Below are positions 54,101 through 64,000 of a stretch of DNA of 64,000 bases, piece by piece (the first letter of the stretch is position 1; the number at the start of each line of letters is the position of its first letter). The stretch is from Lysobacter daejeonensis GH1-9. GTDB lineage: Bacteria; Pseudomonadota; Gammaproteobacteria; Xanthomonadales; Xanthomonadaceae. The notes below the pieces were generated by a model. The model was not told where the DNA came from. It was given only the letters and a program-made list of their open reading frames with translations, and made no database searches. The position numbers and the translations under genes were made by a program. The DNA is taken from assembly GCF_000768355.1 (NCBI RefSeq), contig NZ_AVPU01000014.1, forward strand, positions 21,109 through 85,108. The letters are read 5' to 3'.

Positions 54101-55410
54101 GCGGCAGCACGCAACACTGGACCGCCAGCCGCGGCCGCGCCCTGCGGGGCACGATCCGCGTGCCGGGAGACAAGTCCGTATCGCACCGTGCGGTCATGCT
54201 GGGGGCGCTGGCCGAAGGCACCACCCGCATCACCGGTTTCCTCGAAGGCGAGGACACCCGGGCTACGGCGCGCGTGTTCGAACAGTTGGGCGTACGTATC
54301 GAGACGCCGAGTGCCAGCGAGCGCATCGTGCATGGCGTGGGCTTGCACGGCTTGCGCCCCAGTGCATCAGCCCTGGATTGTGGCAACGCCGGCACGGGCA
54401 TGCGCCTGCTGGCGGGCGTGCTCGCAGGGCAGCGCTTCGACAGCACGCTGGTGGGCGATGCCTCGCTCTCCAAGCGCCCCATGCGCCGTGTGATCGACCC
54501 GCTGTCGCGCATGGGCGCGCGGATTGATGCCACGGGTGATGGCGTGCCGCCACTCCACGTGCACGGCGGCCAGCCCCTGCATGGCATCGAATACACGCTG
54601 CCGGTTGCCAGCGCGCAGGTGAAATCGGCCTTGTTGCTGGCCGGCCTGTACGCGAAAGGCACCACCCGCGTGCGCGAGCCGCACCCCACCCGCGACTACA
54701 CCGAGCGGATGCTGCAGGCCTTCGGCTGGCCCATTCGTTTCGGCCCCGGCGAGGCGGAGCTTGAAGGGGGGCACGTGCTCAGGGCGACCGACGTCGCCGT
54801 GCCCGCGGACTTTTCCTCGGCTGCGTTCTTCTTGGTTGCCGCCAGTGTCATCCCCGGGTCACGGTTGACGCTGGAGCGCGTCGGCATGAACCCCCGGCGC
54901 ACCGGTCTGCTGGCCGCGCTGCGCCTGATGGGCGCGGATATCCGCGAGGAGAACGCGGGCGAACAGGGCGGCGAGCCGGTCGCGGACCTGCGGGTGTCGT
55001 ACGCACCGTTGCACGGCGCTGTCGTGCCGGAGTCGCTGGTGCCGGACATGATCGACGAGTTCCCGGCCCTGTTCGTCGCTGCCGCCTGCGCCACGGGCAC
55101 CACCACGGTCAGTGGTGCCGCCGAACTGCGGGTGAAAGAGTCGGACCGCATCGCCACCATGGCCGCCGGCCTGCGTTCGCTGGGCGTCGCAATTGAGGAA
55201 ACACCTGACGGCGCGATCATCCTAGGGGGCCCTCTGGAAGGCGGCCGCGTCGACAGCCATGGTGATCACCGCATCGCCATGAGCTTCGCCATTGCCGCGC
55301 AGGTTGCCCAAGCACCCGTGCGCATCGACGACGTGGCCAATGTGGCTACCTCGTTCCCGGGGTTTGTCGAATTGGCCAGCGGGGTCGGGTTCGGTCTGGA
55401 ACCGGGCTGA
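54097..55410 (+). CDS. aroA: 3-phosphoshikimate 1-carboxyvinyltransferase (EPSP synthase)
   Basis: A 437-aa enzyme of the shikimate pathway making EPSP from shikimate-3-phosphate and PEP. Signatures are GTIRVPGDKSVSHRAVMLGA, LDCGNAGTGMRLLAGVLAGQ, GDASLSKRPMRRVIDPL and VKESDRIATMAAGLRSLGV. ATG 54097 overlaps the hisC stop (ATGA). Together with pheA and hisC this completes a co-translated aromatic unit behind serC. Confidence 0.97.
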   Translation: MSGSTQHWTASRGRALRGTIRVPGDKSVSHRAVMLGALAEGTTRITGFLEGEDTRATARVFEQLGVRIETPSASERIVHGVGLHGLRPSASALDCGNAGTGMRLLAGVLAGQRFDSTLVGDASLSKRPMRRVIDPLSRMGARIDATGDGVPPLHVHGGQPLHGIEYTLPVASAQVKSALLLAGLYAKGTTRVREPHPTRDYTERMLQAFGWPIRFGPGEAELEGGHVLRATDVAVPADFSSAAFFLVAASVIPGSRLTLERVGMNPRRTGLLAALRLMGADIREENAGEQGGEPVADLRVSYAPLHGAVVPESLVPDMIDEFPALFVAAACATGTTTVSGAAELRVKESDRIATMAAGLRSLGVAIEETPDGAIILGGPLEGGRVDSHGDHRIAMSFAIAAQVAQAPVRIDDVANVATSFPGFVELASGVGFGLEPG

Positions 55411-55497
55411 TCAGCCCAATCCAACGGCGGTGCCGGCTTCGTTCGCCTCGAGTCGCTGCCGTGTGCCTGTCGGTTCGGGGTTAGCCCTCGCCGGTCA

Positions 55498-57586
<2,089 letters not shown>

Positions 57587-57708
57587 TGCCTTGGGCGGGG
57601 CATCGCGCTTCCCCGGGCGGCGTGGGATTTGACCGCAAGACCCGGATATCGCACCGTGACCGGGTCGCCTAACGTGACTTCCGCGCAACCCAGCGCGGAG
57701 GACGCCCG

Positions 57709-58773
57709 ATGAACGCCGCACCCGCCAACACCGCTGCGATGGACCCGCGCTGGGCTTCTGTCCTGGCTCGCGATCCCCGTGCCGACGGCACTTTTGTTTA
57801 TTCAGTCAGTACAACGGGCGTGTATTGCCGCCCCTCGTGTCCGTCGCGCCATGCCAGGCCGGAACACGTCAACTTCCATGCGTGCGCGGCGGACGCGCTG
57901 CAAGCGGGTTTCCGCCCCTGCCGTCGCTGCCGCCCGGACGAGCCCTCGGTGGCGGAGCAGCATGCGGCCCTGGTCACCCGCGCGTGCCGTCGCATTGAAA
58001 CCGCCGAGCGCCCGCCCAGCCTTGGCGCGCTGGCCAGCGCGGCGGGGCTCAGTCCCTACCATTTCCATCGCGTGTTCAAGGCGGTCACAGGCGTGACGCC
58101 CAAGGCCTACGCCGACGCTCACCGCACCCGTCGGCTGCGCGATGCCCTGCAGGAGGGCGTCCGCGTCACCGACGCCATATACGACGCCGGCTACGCCACC
58201 AGTGCGCGCTTCTACGAGCAGGCTGAGCAGGTCCTGGGCATGAAGGCGCGTACGTACCGCGGAGGTGGTGCCGAGACCCGCATCCGCTTCGCGCTGGGCC
58301 AGTGTTCGCTGGGGGCCATCGTGGTCGCCGCCAGCGACAAGGGGCTATGCCACATCGCCCTCGGGGATGATCCAGAGCATCTGCTGAAGGAGCTGCAGGA
58401 CCGCTTTCCCAAGGCCGAACTGGTGGGCGGTGACGTCCAGTTCGAGGCGTGGATGGCAACGGTGGTGGGTTTCGTGGAGTCGCCGCGCTCCGGGCTTGCG
58501 TTGCCGCTGGACGTGCGTGGCACTGCGTTCCAGCAACGCGTGTGGCAGGCGTTGCGCGAGGTGCCCGTTGGCGAGACCGTCAGCTATGCCGAGATCGCTC
58601 GGCGCATCGGGGCACCGCAGGCCGTGCGTGCGGTCGCCGGCGCCTGTGCCGCGAACACGCTGGCCGTGGCGATTCCGTGTCACCGCGTGGTCCGCAACGA
58701 TGGTGCGTTGTCGGGCTATCGCTGGGGCGTGGCGCGCAAGCGTACGCTGCTGGCGCGCGAAGCCCAGGCATGA
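57709..58773 (+). CDS. ada: Ada: bifunctional DNA methyltransferase and transcriptional activator
   Basis: A 354-aa complete Ada. Residues about 10-85 form the zinc domain with CRPSCPSRHARPEHVNF and FRPCRRCRPDE; the first Cys accepts methyl from phosphotriesters. An AraC-type helix-turn-helix (LASAAGLSPYHFHRVFKAVT, RLRDALQEGVRVTDAIYDAG) follows, then the O6-alkylguanine transferase with VAGACAANTLAVAIPCHRVV, where PCHRV holds the acceptor Cys. Methylated Ada activates itself and alkB, which follows closely. No box was identified with certainty upstream. Confidence 0.96.
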   Translation: MNAAPANTAAMDPRWASVLARDPRADGTFVYSVSTTGVYCRPSCPSRHARPEHVNFHACAADALQAGFRPCRRCRPDEPSVAEQHAALVTRACRRIETAERPPSLGALASAAGLSPYHFHRVFKAVTGVTPKAYADAHRTRRLRDALQEGVRVTDAIYDAGYATSARFYEQAEQVLGMKARTYRGGGAETRIRFALGQCSLGAIVVAASDKGLCHIALGDDPEHLLKELQDRFPKAELVGGDVQFEAWMATVVGFVESPRSGLALPLDVRGTAFQQRVWQALREVPVGETVSYAEIARRIGAPQAVRAVAGACAANTLAVAIPCHRVVRNDGALSGYRWGVARKRTLLAREAQA

Positions 58774-58787
58774 GGGAGGCGTCGCCC

Positions 58788-59450
58788 ATGTGGACGCCGG
58801 ACCTGTTCGGCAGCGTGTCATCCGATTCGGGCGCAACCGCTCGCGAAGCGCTTTCGGACGGCGCATGGGTGTTGCGGGGGTTTGCGCTCGATCACGCGGA
58901 ATCCCTGCTGCAGGAGGTGGACGCGATCACGCGGGCAGCACCGTTCCGCCACCTCGTCACGCCTGGCGGCTTCCGCATGTCGGTGGCGATGACCAATTGC
59001 GGTCGGCTGGGCTGGGTGAGCGATCGCCGCGGCTATCGATATGACGCTCGCGATCCGGAAACCGGGCACTCCTGGCCCGTCATGCCAGAGAGCTTTTTGA
59101 AGCTAGCAACACGGGCCGCGGAGGAGGCGGGTTACCAAGGTTTCGCTCCCGATGCCTGCCTTATCAACCGCTATCAGTCCGGTTCGCGTCTGAGCCTGCA
59201 TCAGGACCGGGATGAGGCCCGCCTGGAAGCGCCTATCGTCTCCGTATCACTCGGGGTGCCTGCGACGTTCCTCTGGGGGGAGTTGGAACGCGGGGGGCGA
59301 AGCCAGCGCGTGGGCCTGCAGCATGGTGATGTCGTGGTTTGGGGCGGGCCGTCGCGGATGCGATTCCATGGCATAGCGCCTCTGAAGTCCGCCTGGCACC
59401 CAGCAACCGGCGAGTTTCGGGTCAACCTGACGTTCCGCTGCGCTGGCTGA
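58788..59450 (+). CDS. alkB: AlkB-type alkylated DNA repair dioxygenase
   Basis: A 220-aa Fe(II)/2-oxoglutarate dioxygenase that demethylates 1-methyladenine and 3-methylcytosine. I chose ATG 58788 with GGGAGG 9 bases upstream; an in-frame ATG overlapping the ada stop (58770) is also possible. Close match to E. coli AlkB: PFRHLVTPGGFRMSVAMTNC, PDACLINRYQSGSRLSLHQD with the metal HxD, APIVSVSLGVPATFLWGEL and the R-containing FRVNLTFRCAG. Operon with ada implies induction by alkylation damage. Confidence 0.96.
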   Translation: MWTPDLFGSVSSDSGATAREALSDGAWVLRGFALDHAESLLQEVDAITRAAPFRHLVTPGGFRMSVAMTNCGRLGWVSDRRGYRYDARDPETGHSWPVMPESFLKLATRAAEEAGYQGFAPDACLINRYQSGSRLSLHQDRDEARLEAPIVSVSLGVPATFLWGELERGGRSQRVGLQHGDVVVWGGPSRMRFHGIAPLKSAWHPATGEFRVNLTFRCAG

Positions 59451-59631
59451 GGCAACCCCCTTCTGAGGGTGATACCGCCGGTCTGCACGACTCGAACCGA
59501 AACTGGCGGGGCAGCTCAAGGCGAAGATCGGAGAGGTGCGCACCGCGCGGCAGCTGGCCAACGTCCAGCCGTTGCGGAACCCATGGATGGAATGACGGTC
59601 CTCCGAGGGCGACCGCTTCCCAGAAAAGAAA

Positions 59632-59655
59632 GGGCCCGCCTTTTGGGGCGGGCCC
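59632..59655 (-). terminator. Intrinsic terminator of azoR
   Basis: GGGCCCGCC, loop CCAAAA, GGCGGGCCC then TTTCTTTTCT on the minus strand: a 9-bp GC stem with T-tract, 58 bases after the azoR stop. It lacks a T-tract in the plus direction. Confidence 0.85.
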
Positions 59656-59659
59656 GAAT

Positions 59660-59692
59660 GCATCCGGCGGGGAGGGGGAGGGAGCCGGATGC
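59660..59692. repeat. 9-bp hairpin with G-rich loop
   Basis: GCATCCGGC and GCCGGATGC form perfect arms around GGGGAGGGGGAGGGA-type purine loop. It lies between azoR and its terminator, so the two hairpins stand in tandem. The G-rich strand is the plus strand. Confidence 0.6.
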
Positions 59693-59712
59693 AGGGGACA
59701 GCTACGGATTCC

Positions 59713-60291
59713 TCAGGCGGCCAGGGCAAGCGGCGCCGAAATGGAGTCCTTCGCGCCGGCAATGGCATTGGCTCGGTGTTCCGGCGAATAGGCCACGCCC
59801 TCGGCGCGGACGAACTCCACGTCGGTGATGCCCAGGAAGCCCAGCACGAACGTCAGGTACGGCTCCTGGAAGTCGCTGGGAGCGCCGGTGTGCAGGCCGC
59901 CGCGGCCGCTGGCCACGATCACCTTCTTGCCAACGGCCAGGCCTTCCGGACCATTCTCGGTATAGCGGAAGGTCTTGCCGGCGACGGCGACGCGGTCGAT
60001 CCACGCCTTCAGGGTCGAGGGGATGCCGAAGTTGTACATCGGTGCGCCCACGACGACGACGTCCGCGGCCAGGAACTGCTCCATGATCGCGGCGGCATCG
60101 GCTGCCTCTTCCGCATTGGCGCCTGCCAGCGAGCCGCCGGTCAGGTGCGGGACGGGATTGGCGTCCAGGTCGCGATATTCGACGGAAAGGCCCGGGACGG
60201 CGTTCTGCCAGCGGGCGACGACCGCCGCGCTAAGGTCGCGGGTGACGGAGTTTGCGCCCAGGGCGCTGGAATCGATGTGCAGGAGCTTCAT
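59713..60291 (-). CDS. azoR: FMN-dependent NADH-azoreductase
   Basis: A 192-aa flavodoxin-fold quinone/azo reductase. MKLLHIDSSALGANSVTRDL is the FMN phosphate loop start; GAPMYNFGIPSTLKAWIDRV and VIVASGRGGLHTG are AzoR signatures. GAGG lies 7 bases before the ATG. The divergent LysR gene 124 bases away is the likely regulator, responding to quinones or similar electrophiles. A strong terminator follows. Confidence 0.94.
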   Translation of the reverse strand: MKLLHIDSSALGANSVTRDLSAAVVARWQNAVPGLSVEYRDLDANPVPHLTGGSLAGANAEEAADAAAIMEQFLAADVVVVGAPMYNFGIPSTLKAWIDRVAVAGKTFRYTENGPEGLAVGKKVIVASGRGGLHTGAPSDFQEPYLTFVLGFLGITDVEFVRAEGVAYSPEHRANAIAGAKDSISAPLALAA

Positions 60292-60415
60292 GGCGTGCCT
60301 CGTTGTCGGGTGACGCGGTCGGTGCGACCGCCTTGGGACACAACGTTAGGCTGTTGCCTGCGTGGGATAAACCTGTTCAAATGTCACGAAACGTTCTGAA
60401 TATGGAACTCTCGCC

Positions 60416-61414
60416 GTGAACGATCTCAACGACCTCTATTACTTCGCAGCGGTGGTGGACCATGCCGGCTTCGCCGCCGCCGAGCGTGCACTGGGCATTC
60501 CCAAGTCGCGATTGAGCCGCCGCATCAGCCAGCTCGAATCGGACCTTGGCGTGCGCTTGTTGCAGCGTTCGACGCGCCGCTTCGCGGTGACCGAAGTGGG
60601 GCAGGGCGTGTACCGCCACGCCCAGTCGATGCTGGCCGAAGCCCAGGCCGCGCGGGAGGTCGTGGATCGGCTCAGTGCCGAGCCGCGCGGCGTGATCCGC
60701 GTCAGCGTGCCGGTCGCGCTCGCGCAGCACCAGATGCCCAAGCTGCTGCCTGAATTCCTCGCGCGCTATCCGCAGGTGCGCGTGCAGATGCACGTGAGCA
60801 ACCGTCGCGTCGACATCATCAACGAAGGCATCGATGTCGCCCTGCGCGTGCGCTCCAAGCTCGACGACGACGGCAGCCTGGTGATGCGCAGCTTCGGCAT
60901 GACCCAGGAGCTCCTTGTCGCCAGCCCGGGCTACCTCAAGGGCATGGGGCGCCCGAAAGTGCCGGAGGACCTGTCCGAACACGTGACCCTCAGCGTCAGC
61001 GAGGACGAGGCGCGCCAGCGCTGGGAGCTGCACGGCCCCGATGGCGAGGTGCGGCGCGTCGAACTGCGTCCGCGGGTAATGGGCTTTGATTTCCCGATGA
61101 TGATGGCGCTGGCCGAGCAGGGCGTGGGCATCACGCTGCTGCCGGAAACGGTCTGCCACGAGGCCGTGCGCAGCGGCGCGTTGCAGGTCGTATTGCCGGA
61201 ATGGCGTTTGCCGCAAGGCATCATCCATGCGGTCTTCGCCTCGCGTCGCGGCCTGCTGCCGGCGGTGCGGGTGTTCATCGACTTCCTGGCTGAAAAGGTG
61301 CCCGGGCTCATCGAAGCCGTCCGCCTGGAATGCGGTGAGGTCACCGGTATCCCCTGCCAAGGTGCCAAGGGGGCCGACGCGGGGCACAAGGCCAAAAAGC
61401 CCGGAAAAGACTAG
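60416..61414 (+). CDS. LysR-family regulator divergent from azoR
   Basis: A 332-aa LysR regulator from GTG 60416. The DNA-binding domain is DLNDLYYFAAVVDHAGFAAA, KSRLSRRISQLESDLGVRLL and QRSTRRFAVTEVGQGVYRHA, the AaeR/QhpR-like subgroup of LysR. The ligand domain (residues 90-300) is complete. The C-terminus has a Lys-rich tail. LysR proteins usually repress or activate the divergent gene, here azoR, and themselves. The inducer is unknown. Confidence 0.92.
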   Translation: MNDLNDLYYFAAVVDHAGFAAAERALGIPKSRLSRRISQLESDLGVRLLQRSTRRFAVTEVGQGVYRHAQSMLAEAQAAREVVDRLSAEPRGVIRVSVPVALAQHQMPKLLPEFLARYPQVRVQMHVSNRRVDIINEGIDVALRVRSKLDDDGSLVMRSFGMTQELLVASPGYLKGMGRPKVPEDLSEHVTLSVSEDEARQRWELHGPDGEVRRVELRPRVMGFDFPMMMALAEQGVGITLLPETVCHEAVRSGALQVVLPEWRLPQGIIHAVFASRRGLLPAVRVFIDFLAEKVPGLIEAVRLECGEVTGIPCQGAKGADAGHKAKKPGKD

Positions 61415-61480
61415 GGTTTGGGGCGAAGGCCGTGCGAGAATACGCGCCGCGCGTGAATGGCGCCGCGCCCGATTTCTCCT

Positions 61481-61570
61481 GGACAGGTGGCCGAGTGGTT
61501 TAAGGCAGCGGTCTTGAAAACCGCCGAAGGTTAATCCCTTCCGTGGGTTCGAATCCCACCCTGTCCGCCA
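61481..61570 (+). tRNA. tRNA-Ser (anticodon UGA)
   Basis: A 90-base class II tRNA including the encoded CCA. The acceptor stem is GGACAGG/CCTGTCC, the D-arm GCCGAGTGGTTTAAGGC, the anticodon loop CTTGAAA (UGA, reads UCA), the variable arm GAAGGTTAATCCCTTC-like and the T-arm GGGTTCGAATCCC. It is transcribed alone. No integrase or att duplicate is visible downstream. Confidence 0.96.
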
Positions 61571-61720
61571 ATTTGCCGCCTCTGGTGGCTGATTGGGAAT
61601 GTTTCTCTATGTGATTGCAGTGTCATCACCGCTGCTTCACGCTGCCCATGCTGGTGCCGTCCCCCGAAGCGGCAATCGGGAGCCACTAAGGATAGTGAGC
61701 TCCCGAACCAGCACCTATTG

Positions 61721-61757
61721 CCCTCGGGCGGTGGTGCGCTTGCATACCGTCCGAGGG
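61721..61757 (+). repeat. 12-bp hairpin in leader of response regulator
   Basis: CCCTCGGGCGGT and ACCGTCCGAGGG pair over 12 bp with one G-U, loop 13 bases, ending 40 bases before the start. No T-tract follows. It may be a leader control element or the end of the tRNA transcript. Confidence 0.55.
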
Positions 61758-61797
61758 TTGCTTAGTCTCCGCCGATCATTCATCAGCGGGGTTAAGG

Positions 61798-62445
61798 ATG
61801 ACCATCCGTGTATTCATCGTGGACGATCACGCGATCGTCCGCACCGGCATTCGCATGATCCTGTCGGCCGAGGTCGACATCGAAGTCGTGGGCGAAGCCG
61901 AAAGCGGCGAGGCCGCGCTGCCGCGGATTCGCAACCTCAAGCCAGACGTGGTGCTGTCCGACCTGCACCTGCCCGGAGCCAGTGGCCTGGACCTCACCGA
62001 ACGCCTGATGAAGTTCGAGGACCCTCCCAAGGTCATCGTGGTGTCAGTACTGGACGATGGCCCAATGCCGCGCCGCCTGTTGGAAGCTGGGGCTTCGGGG
62101 TACGTCGGCAAGGGAGGAGATTCGCTCGAACTGGTGGCTGCCGTGCGCAGCGTCGCCCAAGGCAAGCGTTACCTTGCCAATGCGGTTGCCCAGAACATTG
62201 CGTTGTCGGGACTTGGCCTGGCGTCTTCGCTGGACATCCTGTCCGCGCGCGAGACGGAAGTTGCGTTGTTGCTGGCGCAAGGGTTGAAGAACGAGGAAAT
62301 CGCACGCCAGCTGCTTTTGAGCTCGAAGACCGTCAGCACGCATAAACAGCGGTTGTTCGAAAAGCTGTCCGTGCGCGACACCGTGACGCTCGCGCGGCTG
62401 TTGCGCCAGCATGGGATACTCGATCCTACCGAGGCGGGTCCCTGA
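61798..62445 (+). CDS. NarL/GacA-type response regulator
   Basis: A 215-aa two-component regulator. The receiver shows VFIVDDHAIVRTGIRMILSA with the acidic pair, DVVLSDLHLPGASGLDLTER with the phospho-Asp (about 56), and GASGYVGKG with Lys. The C-terminal LuxR domain has LSARETEVALLLAQGLKNEE and SSKTVSTHKQRLFEKL. It resembles GacA/UvrY-class regulators. No histidine kinase is encoded alongside. A strong hairpin lies in its leader and a strong bidirectional terminator follows. Confidence 0.93.
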   Translation: MTIRVFIVDDHAIVRTGIRMILSAEVDIEVVGEAESGEAALPRIRNLKPDVVLSDLHLPGASGLDLTERLMKFEDPPKVIVVSVLDDGPMPRRLLEAGASGYVGKGGDSLELVAAVRSVAQGKRYLANAVAQNIALSGLGLASSLDILSARETEVALLLAQGLKNEEIARQLLLSSKTVSTHKQRLFEKLSVRDTVTLARLLRQHGILDPTEAGP

Positions 62446-62513
62446 GGCCAGCCGCTGACGGCGAGTGGCCCAAGCCCGTTGATGGCAGGCGCCGTAACCG
62501 TGTCGCCACCATG

Positions 62514-62542
62514 AAAAAGGCCGCGCAATGCGCGGCCTTTTT
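62514..62542. terminator. Bidirectional intrinsic terminator
   Basis: AAAAAGGCCGCGC, loop AAT, GCGCGGCCTTTTT: a perfect 13-bp stem with A- and T-tracts. It separates the response regulator and rne, which converge here. Confidence 0.92.
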
Positions 62543-62565
62543 CTGGGCACTGCCTGATCGCGGGA

Positions 62566-64000
62566 TCAGGCCTTGCCGTCCTCCGGCTTCTCCGCGTCAT
62601 CGAGGTCGGCGTCGGTGTCGGCGCGCGTCTTCCCGTCCACCTTCGGCAACGCGTCGAACAATCCGCCGGTCTGCGGGACATCCCCGGCGTAAGGCACGGT
62701 TTCCGCGGCGAGGATCTCGGCTGCAGCGCTGGCAGGCTCGGCCGCCGCAGGCAGGGACTCAATGGGCTGCGCGATCTCGGCCTGCGCCGCCTCAGCCGCC
62801 GCGATGGCAGGCTCGGCGGGAGTCTCGACCGTCGGGGCCGTCGGCTCGGCAGCCGGAAGCTCAACCACTTGGGCCACGGCGACCACCGGCTCGACGATTT
62901 CCGGCTGGATCACTTCGGGCTCGACCACTTCCGTGGCGACCACAGCAGGGGCAACCACTTCTGCCACTACCGGATCGACGCTGAGCGGCTCGACCGGTGC
63001 GGGCACTTCAGCCGGGTGGCTGACCGCCGGAGCGGACGTGTCCGGCGCTGGGGCAGACGGTGCATCCATCACCACTGGCTCAACCTTCGAGCCCACGGCC
63101 ACCGTCGCTGCCGCGACGGCTGCGGCAACCGGCGCCATGGGCATCGACGGCTTGGTCGGAGCATCCGCCACATCATCGAAATCGAACTCGGGTTGCGAAC
63201 GGTCTGCGGCCGGAGCGTTCGGACCGACAGTGCCGGAGTCCTGTTCGTCCTCCTCATCCATCATCAGCTCATCGCTTGCAGCCTCGTCCGAACCAGCGGC
63301 GGCGCCCTCACCGCCACGGCGACGGCGACGGCCGCCACGACGGCCACGGCGACGACGGCTAGCGCCTTCGGCAGCAGCTTCGGCCTCGGTCGGGGTAGTG
63401 GCCGAGGCGGCCACGTCCTGGGTCACGATGACCTCGTCCTGGGCCTTCGGCAGCTCGTCATTGGCTGCGAGTGCGGTCACGGCGCCCGCGACGACAGCCG
63501 CTTCAACCGCCGGTTCGCTCTTGGGAGCCGGCTTGGGCTGTTCGGGGCGCGGCGGGCGGTTGCCCTGCGGTTGAGCCTCCTGACCAGACTTGCGCTCTTC
63601 GGCCTGCGGCTTCGGCGGCTTGGGAGCATTCTGCTGTTGCTTCTGCTGACCCTGCTGCTGGCCCTTCTGGCCTTGCTGCGGCTTCTGACCCTGGCCCTGA
63701 CCTGCCTGTGCATTGCCATTGCCGGACTGCGGACGACGCTCGTCGCGGCGGCCATCGCGGCCTTGCTTGCCGCCACGCTCGCCACGGTTCTCACCGCGAC
63801 CATCGCGCTGATCGCGTCCCGGCTTGCCGCCGCGCTCGCCACGGTTGTCGCCGCGGCCACCGCGGTTGTCACGGGCCGGTGCCGGCTCCACGGTGATCGG
63901 CTGGCTGCCGCGGAAGAAGCGCAGGATGCGCTCGACCACGCCGATGGAGTGGGTCGGCGCCACGACGGGGGCCGGCGCGGGCGCCGGTGCCACGGGGGCG
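62566..64000 (-). CDS. rne: Ribonuclease E C-terminal scaffold region, 5' part outside window
   Basis: About 478 residues of a protein that enters from the right edge. The visible part has no catalytic domain. It starts in a Pro/Ala stretch, then SIGVVERILRFFRGSQPITV (a short amphipathic segment), Arg/Gly-rich RNA-binding patches (NRGGRGDNRGERGGKPGRDQ), Gln-rich QKPQQGQKGQQQGQQKQQQN, a basic [16 protein letters not shown] cluster and a long acidic Ala/Pro/Val tail. This composition is that of Xanthomonadaceae RNase E degradosome tails. The identity is inferred from composition and layout rather than from the catalytic domain. Confidence 0.75.
   Translation of the reverse strand, partial: APVAPAPAPAPVVAPTHSIGVVERILRFFRGSQPITVEPAPARDNRGGRGDNRGERGGKPGRDQRDGRGENRGERGGKQGRDGRRDERRPQSGNGNAQAGQGQGQKPQQGQKGQQQGQQKQQQNAPKPPKPQAEERKSGQEAQPQGNRPPRPEQPKPAPKSEPAVEAAVVAGAVTALAANDELPKAQDEVIVTQDVAASATTPTEAEAAAEGASRRRRGRRGGRRRRRGGEGAAAGSDEAASDELMMDEEDEQDSGTVGPNAPAADRSQPEFDFDDVADAPTKPSMPMAPVAAAVAAATVAVGSKVEPVVMDAPSAPAPDTSAPAVSHPAEVPAPVEPLSVDPVVAEVVAPAVVATEVVEPEVIQPEIVEPVVAVAQVVELPAAEPTAPTVETPAEPAIAAAEAAQAEIAQPIESLPAAAEPASAAAEILAAETVPYAGDVPQTGGLFDALPKVDGKTRADTDADLDDAEKPEDGKA

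Noticed and set aside
57590..57708. Possible Ada box upstream of ada
   Set aside because: No convincing AAAGCGCA-like element at a proper distance; spacing and sequence not supported.
59473..59595. 41-codon stretch ending in NVQPLRNPWME after alkB
   Set aside because: It looks like the tail of some gene but has no start, ribosome site or recognisable family; too short to call a pseudogene.

Overview
The window is GC-rich chromosomal DNA from a gammaproteobacterium, most likely of the Xanthomonadaceae/Lysobacteraceae (Lysobacter/Luteimonas-like). This rests on the serC-pheA-hisC-aroA block, the gum-type WecG/TagA glycosyltransferase, a PhaF-like phasin, the proline/alanine-rich RNase E tail and recurrent TAGAAT-type -10 boxes. 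Genus cannot be settled without a search.

Left part (1-25 kb): surface polysaccharide and sugar-nucleotide supply. Three glycosyltransferases and a WecG/TagA/CpsF transferase form an overlapping operon. It runs into a dead galE fragment, an IS3-type remnant and a lower-GC HNH gene, followed by an intact galE. Next come a secreted Asp-box/S-layer-homology protein, GDP-fucose synthase and ManC. At 12,992-19,823 lies a lasso-type RiPP cluster: HPr-kinase-like kinase, a 57-aa precursor, Asn-synthetase-like cyclase, nucleotidyltransferase, B2 protease, PqqD-like B1 and ABC exporter. GalU, a 32-aa membrane peptide, a TviB/WbpO-type dehydrogenase and a UDP-uronate epimerase follow.

Middle (24-43 kb): a GGDEF cyclase, a DUF808 membrane protein, an 867-aa muramidase/papain/hydrolase fusion and a LOV-GGDEF-EAL protein. 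Then a lipid-storage neighbourhood: TetR, acyl-CoA-binding protein, two-domain fatty acyl-CoA reductase, phasin, patatin and a PHA-granule-region protein. A tandem FHA protein and MsrPQ methionine sulfoxide repair follow.

Right part (43-64 kb): a tripartite RND efflux operon with two tandem TetR genes and a palindromic operator, the serC-pheA-hisC-aroA operon, a TonB-like protein, serS, ada-alkB alkylation repair, a divergent azoR/LysR pair, tRNA-Ser(UGA), a GacA/NarL-like response regulator and the C-terminal half of RNase E, cut by the window edge.

The most interesting item is the lasso-type cluster. Its precursor has a textbook leader motif, but its single possible ring acid sits too far from the conserved leader Thr for normal processing, and the cluster encodes both a kinase and a nucleotidyltransferase.
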